Shown in pieces: positions 45,705 to 58,000 of a stretch of DNA of 64,000 nt (the first letter of the stretch is position 1; each line of letters opens with the position of its first letter). The DNA comes from Polyodon spathula (lineage: Eukaryota > Chordata > Actinopteri > Acipenseriformes > Polyodontidae). The notes below the pieces were generated by a model, which made no database searches, was not told the DNA's origin, and was given only the letters and a program-made list of their open reading frames with translations. The position numbers were made by a program, and so were the translations under genes. The stretch lies in the NCBI RefSeq assembly GCF_017654505.1, contig NC_054558.1, forward strand, positions 8,041,298 to 8,105,297, given 5' to 3'.

Positions 45705-46554
45705 GTAAGCTGGATTCTTTTTGCTTGGCTTTATAAACAGACAATTTACCAATGAATTAATTAAGAACAGGCACTTTTTTGTGTTTCTTGAATTCCCTCC
45801 AGTTAGGCTGTATGTTCGAGGGCTTATTCAATTGCAGGACGGCAGACTGTTGGATGCGGTAAGGAGTTATTTCAAGGTCAGATAGTGCAGGGGTATTGAC
45901 AATAACAGTGTAACAGGTCCTTACCTTCCACTGCCAAGGAACTCAAGTCAAGTCTATTGATGATATTCAAGTCTTTCATGGCTTAACGTGGCTGTTTCAA
46001 GGTTTCGAACGCGTACGGAAGGATTCTCTTTTGCATGGCAACTCCCGAAGACGCGGCACTGTTTCCATCACAGGATGAAGATGGGATCTAATCATCTTTC
46101 CTTCTCTGGATCGTACTGGGGGATTGCTTAGAACCTGCCAATGCTTCAGTCCACATTGACACATAGATGACTTATCCATTCTATTCTTTGATGTCTAGAC
46201 GCTGCAGAGTTTGAAAAATACGTTTTTATTGTGTTGTTTGTATACTGTAATAGTTTTTTTTTAATACATTGCAATTGTCTTTGAGGCAGAGTCTTTGCAT
46301 GTATTGGGTCAGCTAGGTTAATATAATTTTCTTTGAAGAGCCACTCAAGAAGGCATTGCCACATTAGCCGTAGAGCCACTGATTGCATGGCATGGATCAG
46401 GGTTCTACTTTTGAGCCATCAGCTGGTGCAACCTCTGCATTTTCCCATTGCTGACCGTCTGCTTGCCAGGTTACATCATGTTTGGATTGTGTGAATCTTA
46501 GCAGCTTTAGTAGCACATCAAAGATTCTTAGTTGTAGACCCATACTTATTGCAT

Positions 46555-46675
46555 GCTAAATATGGTAAAGTATATTCAAGCACATGGCAAACCATGGAAA
46601 CTATTTTAAATGCATAGTATAGCCATGGGAAAAGCATGGGAAAACTGCAAAATTACTGAGACAATTTACCATTGG
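46555..46675. repeat. Dispersed repeat fragment (same family as 19690-19800)
   Basis: Shares GCACATGGCAAACCATGG, TGCATAGTATAGCC and AAAAGCATGGGAAAA with the other two copies. It lies in the proposed first intron of slc26a9. Confidence 0.5.
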
Positions 46676-47225
46676 ATTGCAGCTGTATTAGATCAAGTTC
46701 AAGGCCCATAAAAATGAGTTCTACAATATAAGGTAAACATTGAAAAACACGTTTGGTCATTGATAGTCCTTTTGCACCATTGTCAAACCACACTGCACTG
46801 TACTAGGATTTATAATTCTAAACACTATTACAGTAAGAACAGAACACGCGTTTGAGATAAGAATTCTTATCTGCTCTGTGAATAAAGTTCTTTTGTCTGT
46901 CGAACAAAAAGCTTAATGTCTTAACTGATGACAGCCTTAATGTTTATCAGTTGGCAATAGTTTAAACAGACTTAAAGCAGTAGTACCCAGCAGGCCAACA
47001 CAGCGAGGCTTTGGTTGCAGGTTTATTTTTTTTCTATGGCTTGACACTAGAAGCACAGTGAAATGTGCATTCAGTGTTAGCTTCCACAAGGGCTGTGCTG
47101 TATTTTGGAATGAATCGGTATGTACTACAGTTTACTTCCCTTTTCTCTAGCATTCCTACAAGTAGCCTGGACCTTGCAGTGAGGAACGAGCCTCTCTTTG
47201 GTTTGCTCCTTGAGACCCGCTGACA

Positions 47226-47807
47226 ATGGCCCTGCTCCGGCCACGCTACGTGATTGACAGGCCCGCTTACTCCATCCCGGACTTCGACCTCGACTGCAAC
47301 AAGAAAAGCAGGAGCTATCCCGCCGGGGCCAAATTCAGGAAGCTCTTCAGGTACCGTTGCTGTTTGGGACCTGCAGTTTTTTTTCCCTTCTATTTTCTGG
47401 ATAATTTCTTGCGCTTGTAAAATGTTTGTAGTTGTGGTCGATGCATGTTTGGATTGAAGAAACACGTTTATTTTTTTCAGATGTTCAGGACCGCGGTTAA
47501 AAGCCTTCCTGCTTGGGCTCTTCCCCATCCTCACCTGGTTTCCAAAGTACAAGCCCAGGGAGTCTCTGCTCTTCGATGTTCTTAGTGGGATCAGTGCCGG
47601 AACCATCCAGGTGCCTCAGGGTCAGTACCAGCCATTGAATTCACCCGCACTGAGAGGAATGCTTCACACCTTCTGATATGTATTTCCAAGATGTGTGTTT
47701 AATTCAATTCAGTTCAATTAATTTTATTTGTATAGTGCTTTTCATACACCAATATGTCATGTTACTACATGTTGGTTTAAAACAGAAAGAAGTAAGCAGT
47801 ATCAGGA

Positions 47808-47880
<73 letters not shown>

Positions 47881-50800
47881 TGTAATCATGTAATGCCATT
47901 TCATTCAACCTAGGTATGGCTTTCGCTCTGCTGGCCAATCTACCGCCTGTCAATGGGCTCTATTCATCCTTCTTCCCTCTCATCCCCTACTTCTTCATGG
48001 GCTCTATCCACCAAATGGTACCAGGTAAGATCCATCCAAATAATGGCCAAGCACCTTTAAGGAGTGCTAGTAGAAAGCTGTGGTGAGCAGATCGTGGTGT
48101 TTTTCATCCACAGGCACCTTTGCAGTGTTGAGTATCATGGTGGGGGTAGTCTGTATGGACCTGGCCCCGAACAGCAAGTTCATGCATTTTAACGCCACCT
48201 CGAACAAGACAGTGCTGGATGAGACGGCAATGAATGCAGCTCGCATGGGGATTTCCGGAACCCTGGCCTGCCTCACTGCCCTCATACAGGTAGGCACTGC
48301 TAGAGAGAAAGAGGGAGTGAGAGAGAGGTTTGAAACACACTGCAGTTTAAGATTGTGGGACTAACCCGTGTTCCCTCTCCGCAGATAGCCTTGGGTTTTG
48401 TGCAGTTCGGCTTCGTGGCTATTTACCTGTCAGAGTCCTTTATCCGGGGGTTCATGACAGCCGCCGGGCTGCAGATTCTCATCTCGGTGCTGAAATACAT
48501 ATTCGGGATTTACATCACTGTCTACAACGGGCCGCTGGCCTCTATCTACGTGAGTAGCAAACAGCTCCCCCCCTTGCTTACTATTTTGTTGATGTACGTA
48601 AGGATAAGGTACTTAAATGCAACTGCATAATGAACCCCTTAACAGCTGACTGTGCTCAGTTTTAGGCTTGATCATTCTATCAGCACAAGTACAGACCCTA
48701 GGCTTACTGTACTTGCCTCCTGTTGGCCACTAGATGGCAGTCCTGGTTTATTTATTAGATATATACATTCATTGGTGCTGCAATTCAATCTGTGACATGC
48801 ACAATTTTAGCATTGCAATGGTCCTTGATTCAGTGCAAGCTTTGTTAATCTCCTAGACTCTTATCGATGTCATCACCTATCTGCCCAAGACCAATGTGGC
48901 CTCCCTGATCTTCGCGCTGGTCACCACTGTGACCCTTATTGTGGTGAAGGAGCTCAACATGCGCTACAAGAACAAGCTGCCCTTTCCCATCCCCATGGAG
49001 ATCATTGTTGTGAGTACTGCTTTGGGAAAAGACATTATTCAAGCTATAACACGGGGATGGAAATAAGACTTCTATTGCATAGCAGTTTCACCCACTCCAG
49101 GTGTTACTACGAGCTTGATTAGCCACAGTGTGTATAGGTAACAAACTCAGGAATGGATCAAACTTCTATGCAATAGGAGTCTTATTTCCATCTCTGCGGA
49201 CAAAGCGAAAAAGTGGAGAAGTCCTAGCTCGGTTTCTCCTTAACCTCCCAGGGAAAGCGATTCCTTTTAGTTTATTTAGAAACAAAGTTTGTTCAGCTTC
49301 TTAAAACCTTATTTAAAGAACAAGGTGACAGATACTTTTGCAAAGGCAGTTGTGTGTTCCGGGGTGAGGAAGTCTGATTACATGAAAACCTAGGAACAAA
49401 AATCTCAGAGGATACGTGGGTGCAGTATTTATTTACTGATTGAGTTTATCTGTTAGTCCCGTAGACAAACATTTCAACAAAAGAGTCTCAATTCTATTGT
49501 TGGCAGGACCAGCAATCAATCAGTTCTTGTTGAGCAGTTGGTCTTCTGCCAGTCTGTAGTGAGCGATCTGGTTTAAAGAGCTCTTCTGCCAGCCTGTAGT
49601 GAGCGATCTGGTTTAAAGAGCTCTTCTGCCAGTCTGTAGTGAGCGATCTGTTTTAAAGAGCTCTTCTGCCAGTCTGTAGTGAGCGATCTGGTTTAAAGAG
49701 CTCTTCTGCCAGTCTGTAGTGAGCGATTTGGTTTAAAGAGCTCTTCTGCCAGTCTGTAGTGAGCGATCTGGTTTAAAGAGCTCTTCTGCCAGTCTGTAGT
49801 GAGCGATCTGGTTTAAAGAGCTCTTCTGCCAGTCTGTAGTGAGCGATCTGGTTTAAAGAGCTCTTCTGCCAGTCTGTAGTGAGCGATCTGGTTTAAAGAG
49901 CTCTTCTACCAGTCTGTAGTGAGCGATCTGGTTTAAAGAGCCCTTCTGCCAGTCTGTAGTGAGCGATCTGGTTTAAAGAGCTCTTCTGCCAGTCTGTAGT
50001 GAGCGATCTGGTTTAAAGAGCTCTTCTGCCAGTCTGTAGTGAGCGATCTGGTTTAAAGAGCTCTTCTGCCAGTCTGTAGTGAGCGATCTGGTTTAAAGAG
50101 CTCTTCTGCCAGTCTGTAGTGAGCGATCTGGTTTAAAGAGCTCTTCTGCCAGTCTGTAGTGAGCAATCTGGTTTAAAGAGCTCTTCTGCCAGTCTGTAGT
50201 GAGCTATTTGGTTTAAAGAGCTCTTTTCACACTCAGGTCATTGCTGCCACAGCTATCTCCGGAACGCTGAAGTTACCAGAGATATACAAGATGGATATAG
50301 TCGGGCATATTCCCCTGGGGTAAGCTAATCTATATGCTGGTTCTTAGATCCCAGCCACTGAGGCTCTTCAGAACAGTTCCTCAACCTTTTTCACACCAGA
50401 GACCGTCTCCGTCTCATAGCAGTGATCCTGTCCCTGTCCCCAGGTTACCCATGCCCATTCTCCCGAGGGTGAGTCTGTGGGGTGAGATGATTGGAACTGC
50501 CTTCTCCCTGGCCATTGTGGGGTACGTGATCAACCTGGCCATCGGCAGGACTCTGGCAGCCCGGTACATCTACGACATTGACTCCAACCAGGTAAGAGCA
50601 GGCACAATTCATCAGGTGAGAGAGGGTGGGCATCACTTTTATGTAACACTTTTTTTACCCCCTTATCTGTAGAAATGTCATCACTTACTGTATAATGCAT
50701 ATACATGCAAATACATTACCTTATTGTGCAAGAAAACTGACATACCACAGATGCACTGTTATTCTCATAATGAAATGTTGATTTGCCGTTTGCAGGAGAT

Positions 50801-50927
50801 GGTGGCTCTGGGCTGCAGTAACTTTTTTGGGTCGTTTTTTAATATTCACGTAATCTGCTGTGCCCTCTCTGTCACTCTGGCAGTTGACGCTGCTGGGGGA
50901 AAGTCTCAGGTGAGGCAAAGGAATTAC

Positions 50928-50978
<51 letters not shown>

Positions 50979-53900
50979 TTATTTGCAGCAAAGGGGTTTT
51001 GGTTACGCTTGTTTAAATATTTAACAAAAGGTTGGTTCTTAAAATACTTTAGACACTGTTGTATCAAGCTTTGTGTAGAAAAAGGAGGATAGTTACCCAT
51101 ACTCCCCACCAGGGAGAGCTCTTTAAACTATCTTAACAGCATCACCTTCAAGTAAAGGTTGATACCAGTGACATTAGAGCTTGGGTGTAGCTTATTAACT
51201 TTTGTGTTTTCCCCCAGTTTGCAAGTTTGTGTGTGATGCTGGTGGTGTTGGTCACCCTACTGGCATTAGGTGTTTACATGAATCCACTTCCAAAGGTGAG
51301 AGTCTAATAGCCACATGGATTCTGAACGGAATTATTATGTCACACAAACATATCCTTAAGTTTCTAGGATTTCTTCTCTCTCATGCTCTTTCTCCTCCTC
51401 TTCAGTCTGTATTGGGAGCTCTGATTGCTGTGAACTTGAAGAATACCTTAATGCAGTTATCCGACCCTTACTACCTCTGGAAAAAGAACCGATTAGACTG
51501 TGTAAGTTACTAACAATAATGCAACTCCAATGTCCGACTCCCATGCCTCCCTCACGCCACTCTCATTAATCAGCGAGGTGACTGAATGACAGTAGATTAA
51601 GAAAAGATCAAACCCGCAGGCAACCCTTCAAGTCACTCTAATGGTTTTTCCATATCAGTTAGCACACAGTCGTTGAGGTTTTACTCGTGGGGTTGTTTGT
51701 GCAAGGAAGTGCACTGAACCACTGTTTCCCATGAAAAAAAAGGACATGTTGTATGTTTTGTGTTGTAATGCACTCAGCGATATGGGGTGCAATCACTGCA
51801 CTATATACGCCTCCTGGAGGGAGGAGTGCTCTAAGTTTTCTAGGTGTTTTCGAAAATTGGCTCAATTGATTTAGATCACAGGTGGAACAAAGACTAGGAA
51901 GGCTTCAGAACTCCAGGACTGCTATTGTGCAGCCCTGCAATACGCTGGGTGCATTAAGTTAAGTAACTGAGCCACTCAGTGACAGAGCCCACTTAAAGGC
52001 AGTTCAGCTCCTCCTGAGCAGCTGTGCAACAAGATCCAGCTACCATTTTTAAACAATCAGGAATCATAATTCATAATTTGACTTTTTAAATAAAACGTGA
52101 CTCCTGTTATATCCGTTAAACATGATGTGAATTAAAGTGCTCTGTTTTTGATTGTCCATAGCTGCTCACCATATCCATGAGTGCCCTTGACCTCCCCACC
52201 CCTCTTTGTCTCTCTCTCTTCCAGTTGGTGTGGATTGTTAGTTTCCTCTCAGCCTTCTTCTTCAGTCTGCCCTACGGGGTCGCGGTGGGGGCGGGCTTCT
52301 CAATGCTCGTGGTGGTCTTCCAGACACAGTTGTGAGTACATTGATGTGGTAACTGAGGCTTTAAAACTCAACTAATGAGCTGCTGTTGAATCTCTTCCCA
52401 TCGGACACGCCCTGTGCTCTATGGCTAGCACAGTCCCCCAGCAGCCTGTGTGCTGTCCCTGTCAGTTCATCTCGATACAGTAATTCACAGACTGTGTTAA
52501 ATCACAGATAGGCATGTGCATCGTGCACATGCTATACTTCCCTGTGCACAGAACAATCACTAATACACTGTCTCTTGATAGAGTGAAAAAACCAAGGGAG
52601 CACTTAATGCCACTGAATAGGGAGAATGCATTTCCGAAGTCACAACAAGGCACTAGTGCCTCAGTCTTCCCCTTACCTCATGGTCTCTCATGACTTATTC
52701 TTTGCAGCCGGAACGGTTCTGCTCTCTGCCAGGTTGTGGGCACCGACCTCTACAAAAACCCCAAGGTGTATAACAAGGTAAAGCAAGAGTCTCGAGGACA
52801 CATTGACAGTGCACTGGGTTTATCTTGAAGCCGCGATCTCTGATTTCTTTGTCCTTTTAATTTCAGGTCCAAGAAGTGAGTGGAGTGAAAATTGTGACCT
52901 ACTGTGCCCCTCTCTATTTTGCTAACACTGAGATATTCTGGCAGAAGGTCATCAAAAAGGTAGATATGCTTTAATGCCTTGTGTAGCATGATGTGCTCAG
53001 CGATGCACTACTGACACAGGGAATGCTGCCCTCCTTGGGTGGGGTTATATTGAGCAATAACGTGTGTGTCATCACTACACAGACAAGACTGAACCCTAGG
53101 AAGATACTCCGAAAACAGAAAAAATTCCTCAAGAAACAGAAACTGGAGAGGTTGAGGAACAAGGACTCCCTGGGATGCATGAAAGGCCAGGTGTTTATCA
53201 GTCAACAGCGTGTCTGCCTGCCTGTCTGTCTGCCTGCCTGTTTGTCTGTCTGTCTATCTGCCTGTCTGCCTGTCTGTCTGCATTGTATGCAATCTCAACT
53301 TTTCTAGGGTTACAGAGTCACTTATGGATATAGTCAATCAAAAAGAATAGAGACTTATGCCCCACTTTATTTTCCTGTCACCAGTGCTGGCATCCAATAA
53401 GTCCTTCATCAAAAACACATTATAGACAAGAGATTTAGACCCAAGGTAACACTTTACATGAAGTGTCTCTAGTTATTGTGTATTTACATAGTAGCCACTT
53501 TGTAAATACATGTGTGCTTACACATAATTACAATGTTATTATGCATAGTTGAAATGTACTTAATGTGTAAAGCGTTTTGCATGATGTAACCCAACCCTAC
53601 CTGTCAACTCTAACTCTAAATCTAACCCTAACCCCACAAACCTGAATGCTAACCCTAACCCCACTAACCCTAGCTCTCTCTGTATAGACTGTGTCACTGC
53701 AGGAGCTGCAGGGGGACTTTGACAGCAGCACTGACCCCAATAACAATGGGGACACTGGCGGGGTCAAGCACATCGGCTACATCAACTTCAAATACGGGGG
53801 CCTGGAGACGAGTGGCTCTGCTGGGCCTGCCAGGCCCCCTTCACCTCCACCCCCACCCCCAACTCACCCTGTGTCCCTCCCCGCCCCCTCCACCCACACC

Positions 53901-56389
53901 ATCATCCTGGACCTGGCTGGGGTCTGCTTTGTGGACCTCATGGGGATTAAGGCACTCACCAATGTAGGTCCCCTTATGAACGTTTCCCATAGTAAAAGCA
54001 GAGTGTAATACCACGCAGTGAAGGCATGATAAAGCATAAGAAAGCACTGTAAAGAAGAGCGAGCTGTGGTACCGTAAAGCATATTCATAAACATGGCAAA
54101 CCAGGGTATCATAAATGCGTAGTATAACTGTGACCAAAGCATAAGGTGCAAAAATACCATGGTGAACGTTACTAAGAGTCTTATTGTGCCTCAGGTTTAA
54201 CCATGCTTGCCTGTGCTGGGCTCAATCCACTTTGCCACTGGGGTTGGTGTTACTCTATAGGTTTTAATTTTCTATTTGTTTTCCTTCTATGTCTAGATGA
54301 GCTCCAATTATCAGAAAATAGGAGTCAGATTATACCTGGCCAACGTTCAAGGTAGGAAGCATTGAGGTCATGGCTGGCTAGCATCAGGAATAGCACACAC
54401 AGAGGCAGAAGACCACATTCAACTGCTTGCTGCATGGTTTTATTAACAACAGATTTAAGCAAACACATCATCATACAAGTAAAAAATATACCCATATCTC
54501 AGTGCAGGACAGAGAGCACAGCCTGCTGCTCTCAGACCTGATTTAAACTAAATGAGTCCCAGAACAAAGGCTACGGAAAGCCGTTTTAACATTTAATAAA
54601 TACATACAGCTCCTGCTCCCAGTCTCTTGCGTACTACTGATAAACACAAGTCCTGCTCTCAGTCACTCCCTTGTTCGGTTTGCAGGCCAGGTGTTTGAGG
54701 AGCTAGATGCTGGAGGGGCGTTTGAGGAGAGCAGCTTGAGCCCCGAGCACATTTTCCTCTCCGTTCACGATGCTGTGCTGTATGCCCTGGAGGAGGCGCG
54801 TGCGAGGGAGGAATGCAAGGACAAGGTAAGAGCAGGGGCACTTGGCTGGGAAGCAGACACCATGAATCCCAAGCCTGGAAAACAAGGAGATCTGCAACTC
54901 AAGCAGAGTGATAAGGGGCTTGAGAATGCCATGCTACTGATGCACGGAATAAGGAAATGTATTCTTAAAGCTTTGGTAAATACCTGTTTCAGATAATCCA
55001 CATGCCGTCAGGGTCATTAGGGGAGAGCAGTGTTTGCTCTTGAACATTTGTCTGTGCCAGGTGTTTGCTCACCTTTGAGATTCAGGGAAGGTGAATTACA
55101 GGAATCCTTTCTTTTTACCTACTGGAGCAATCAAGAACTTCTTGAGGTCACATCAAAGTCTATTATTAGGATTTACAAAAACAACAAAAAAAATCAAATA
55201 ATGTAATCTAAATTATGGCGCACCTTTGAATGTTAATGAAATAAATCAGTTTAGTAAACATTAAATTCAACCCTGCTTTGCTGTGCCTACGCTTTTGTTA
55301 GGAAAGAACAACACTGCAAGGGAAGCCTGCACATGGCTTATGTAGGTTTAATCTATTTTTATAACTTTAGTTACAAAACTGTGGTTTTTATTTGTTTTAA
55401 AAGGGATTATGAAAACCAGATGCATGCACATGTAACAGGGGCGGAGGCTGGGCGCTAACCTGCACACTGTAAGCAAGCACCCTAACCACAATGCAAAAGA
55501 GACTCGTCTACATTATAGGTTATAGAGCTTTCAACCTCATCTCATCTCAAGAATCCGGAATGAAAGTGCATCACGCAGCACTGCCTGCTACACACACACA
55601 GGGGTCCCCATCATTGTGTTCATCAGTTTTTGTTTAATAGTTTGTTTGGTTCTACCTAAAGGCAACCCAAAAGGTCTACAGAAATCTATGATACAAGCTT
55701 GGAGACTCACGTTTGCTGCATAAGGGTCTCATAGTGCAAACTAAAGTACTACAGCTTTCCTTGCTTTAGTATGAGGGAAGGGAATGGCTCCATCTAGTGC
55801 TATACAGTGTAGTAACATGAAAGCTCTGTCTGTAGATGAGAGAACAAAGGTTTCCAATTCTTTTATCTTGCTCATGTGTTTAGATCTGCCAGTGTTAGGT
55901 CATTAAAACTGTGAGTAGATTACACCACCTGGGAGGTACCGTGCTGTAGGTTGAAAATAATGGTGTTTTTTTTCAGGAGGGCTCTGCTCAGAAGGACAAG
56001 GAAAATGAAACAGAGGATGAAGAGGACAGAGATCTGGAAGCGGTACAATCACTTGATCAATCAATCAATCGATCAACCAATCAGTCAATCCATCATGCAT
56101 TATGAGACCATGGGGCTTCGTTTCAAAGCTTTACGCTAGTTAATTCTATGCTAACCAGCCCAGCAACTTCGAGGACTGTTCTAAGCAATGTTTTGTTTTG
56201 TTTAAAAGCATGTTTTGATTCATTTAATCGAGTTTGTGGTTTCTGAGACCTTTTGCAACTGTTTCAGCCTTGGCCGACCCACACTTCATGCTGTTCTCTC
56301 TTTGCTTTCAACAGGAATTGTTTGGATCCATGTTCAGTAAAGGGGACCACGTGTCCTCGATCCCCAGCAATCGAGACGCACGGCAATGA
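47226..56389 (+). CDS. slc26a9: SLC26A9, epithelial chloride transporter/channel of the SulP family
   Basis: Twenty coding exons: 47226-47350, 47481-47620, 47914-48024, 48114-48289, 48385-48549, 48857-49009, 50237-50319, 50444-50591, 50796-50909, 51218-51295, 51406-51501, 52225-52331, 52708-52777, 52867-52959, 53083-53190, 53688-53963, 54297-54351, 54686-54825, 55977-56042, 56315-56389. They total 2379 nt, 792 residues; human SLC26A9 has about 790. The start MALLRPRYVIDRPAYS, IQVPQGMAFALLANLPPVNG, YLSESFIRGFMTAAGLQI, GCSNFFGSFFNIHVICCALS and LPYGVAVGAGFSMLVVVFQ are diagnostic. A 14-segment membrane core is followed by a STAS domain whose variable loop is proline-rich, and an acidic C-terminus (NETEDEEDRDLEA, then ELFGSMFS). 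Sequons NAT and NKT lie in an early extracellular loop. SLC26A9 conducts chloride at apical epithelial membranes (stomach, airway). The donor after 53190 (CAG before GTGTTT) is the weakest junction. No lesion is seen. Confidence 0.95.
47808..47880 (+). repeat. (TAA)n microsatellite in an slc26a9 intron
   Basis: About 24 uninterrupted AAT/TAA units end some 30 bases before the 47914 acceptor; they give spurious poly-Ile and poly-Tyr frames. Confidence 0.95.
49542..50226 (+). repeat. 40-bp minisatellite, about 17 units, ending at a splice acceptor
   Basis: The unit is about CTCTTCTGCCAGTCTGTAGT then GAGCGATCTGGTTTAAAGAG, with single-base variants (CCTG, GATTTG, CTACC, GAGCAATC, GAGCTATT). The last partial unit, GTTTAAAGAGCTCTT, runs directly into TTCACACTCAG, the acceptor of the 50237 exon. 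Every unit therefore carries an acceptor-like GCTCTTCTGCCAG. Confidence 0.95.
50931..50978 (+). repeat. (TTA)n microsatellite in an slc26a9 intron
   Basis: About 16 ATT units begin about 20 bases after the donor that ends the exon at 50909. Confidence 0.95.
51815..51940. repeat. Possible dispersed repeat fragment in an intron
   Basis: Contains CTCCAGGACTGCTATTGTG-type text resembling the fragments at 30147 and 56785. Assignment is tentative. Confidence 0.25.
53211..53281 (+). repeat. Degenerate CTGC/CTGT tetranucleotide repeat
   Basis: About 17 CTGN units begin about 20 bases after the exon ending at 53190, next to its weak donor. Confidence 0.9.
53432..53675 (+). mobile_element. MITE-like repeat with degenerate CCCTAA core, copy 1
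   Basis: The conserved arm (GTAACACTTTACATGAAG, AGTTATTGTGTATTTACATAG, GTAAATACATGTGTGCTTAC) is followed by degenerate CTAACCCTAACC. An inverted counterpart lies at 57610-57890. The telomere-like core belongs to the element. It ends just before the acceptor of the 53688 exon. Confidence 0.6.
54080..54190. repeat. Dispersed repeat fragment (same family as 19690-19800)
   Basis: Shares ACATGGCAAACCAGGGTAT and ATGCGTAGTATAACTGTG with the two earlier copies; lies in an slc26a9 intron. Confidence 0.45.
55436..55600 (-). repeat. tRNA-derived SINE, second family, copy 2
   Basis: On the minus strand the head GCATTGTGGTTAGGGTGCTT and AGGTTAGCGCCCAGCCTCC align with the copy at 20720-20890, as does the tail word CTCATCTCATCTCA. 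It lies in the slc26a9 intron before the exon at 55977. Confidence 0.55.
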
Positions 56390-56740
56390 GGCGCAAGACC
56401 AAGACCTTGAGAGTCAGCCAATACAGCGAGACAGCAATACAAGGCACTGTTTATTTCTACAGCAGTCTCCTTTAAAATAGATTTAAAAATGCCTTGAGGA
56501 TTCCCTGAACGACAAGCACTGAATACAGGGAATTACCCTCTCTATAAATCCACTGACCAGGGACATGACCAGCTGGAACAATGTTTGCTTCCCCACATTG
56601 CCCTGTGGCCATGGCTCAGGTCTACCCTAAAATCTCCTTTTCTCCTGGGGGGCGAGGGAACAGTTCAGGATCCATGCCAGCTGGAGCCCTGTCCTCTCTT
56701 TCTTTCATGCATGCAAATAAATGTGGCAGGTTTTTTTTTT
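56390..56740 (+). other. slc26a9: slc26a9 3' untranslated region
   Basis: Noncoding after the TGA at 56387-56389. AATAAA at 56716-56721 is followed by a GT-rich stretch and a T-run, suitable for cleavage near 56735. Confidence 0.65.
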
Positions 56741-56784
56741 TGATGTTCCACATTTAGAACTCAGCTTTGTTACTGCAGTCTTGT

Positions 56785-56965
56785 GTTAGTGTTAGGGGTA
56801 TGCAACTCTGTTCCCAGGGGGCCATTGGCTTCCAGTTTTAATAATGAGCTGCTTCAGTACTTTTTATAATTGGCCAGAGGTTTAGTTGAATCAATAGTAA
56901 TTTAGGACATGGAAGGAACAAAGGCCTGTACTGGAAGGACCACGACTGCCTACCCCTGATCTACT
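56785..56965. repeat. Dispersed repeat fragment
   Basis: The ends GGGGTATGCAACTCTGTTCC and GACTGCCTACCCCTG are partly inverse to each other, and the text is like the fragment near 30147. Probably a small relic DNA transposon. Confidence 0.35.
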
Positions 56966-57600
56966 GACTAGATTTACAGACTGACAGACAGGAGATCCCT
57001 GGCTTGAATCCCATCCCATTGTCACTTGACATGCTTCAGTCACCATAATCTAATGTTGACTCTTTAAAAATCAAGGCTAAAGTCACTTATGTTAAAAAAA
57101 AAAAAAAAAAAAAAAAATCCACTGTCATTATTTTCTGAAATGTTTTCCTTAATGTGCCACTGCTAATGTGCTACTAAAGCCAGTTGGTAGAGTATTATTA
57201 ACAATGAATATGGTACAACTTAGCACCACTGCATTAACTTGAGGCTGTCTGACAGCCTGAAAACTAGTACTTTACTTATTGCAAGTATTCTCACACTAAA
57301 GAAATGATTTGTACTGCCGAATCGTGATGATTTTTTCTTTTGATTTTTTTTCTCTTTGTGTTTGTAAACAATCAAAGTATCATGAAACATTACTCGTGAT
57401 AGCGGGGAGCATGTGTGTGTTCTCTGCGTGATTACTGAAGGAGATTCTATTGAGATCATAGAGAGTTATTGCATTCATATTTGAGTATTAATGTGCTGCA
57501 GTCTTGAATATTGAAATTTTTATTAAATACATTATATTGATTTTACTGACTGTGTCGTGTTGTATTTACACATCTTTCATTTAGAATTGGAGTGTATTGT
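56966..57600. other. Noncoding DNA downstream of slc26a9
   Basis: Holds an A-run at about 57095-57117. No supported gene. Confidence 0.5.
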
Positions 57601-57609
57601 CTTCACAGT

Positions 57610-57890
57610 TATCACAGACAGCAGCTGCATCAATATATGTAAGTACACAATTATATCAGAAAAGGGTTAGGTTTTGAGTTAGGGTTAGGGGGTTAGGGTT
57701 AGATTTAGGTTTCGAGTTAGGGTTTGGGATAGGGTTAAGTTTAGTGTTAGGATTAGGGTGATATCATTTAAAAAGATTTACACATTAAGTACATTGTAAC
57801 TATGCATAATAATACGTACACATGTATTTACTAAGTAACTACTATGTAAAATCATAGCAATTAGAGACATTACTGTGATGTATTTGCATT
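57610..57890 (-). mobile_element. MITE-like repeat with degenerate TTAGGG core, copy 2 (inverted)
   Basis: The minus-strand reading gives the same arm as 53432-53675 (TAATTGCTATGATTTTACATAG, GTAAATACATGTGTACGTAT). The core GGGTTAGGGTTAG is degenerate and also contains TTCGAGTTAGGG variants. Confidence 0.6.
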
Positions 57891-58000
57891 AGTACCTAAA
57901 CAGTTTGCATCAAAGATTTCTTGGCCAATATACATTCCTGAGATGAAAGAGACCAGAGACAAGGATTCGAAGAAGTGTGTGCACAGAGGGGAGTGGTGGC

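Noticed and set aside
47704..47913. Poly-Tyr and poly-Ile frames
   Set aside because: Translation of a TAA microsatellite within an slc26a9 intron.
57660..57760. Interstitial telomere repeat (TTAGGG)n
   Set aside because: The units are degenerate, and the same core sits inside a transposon-like repeat with a second inverted copy at 53432-53675.
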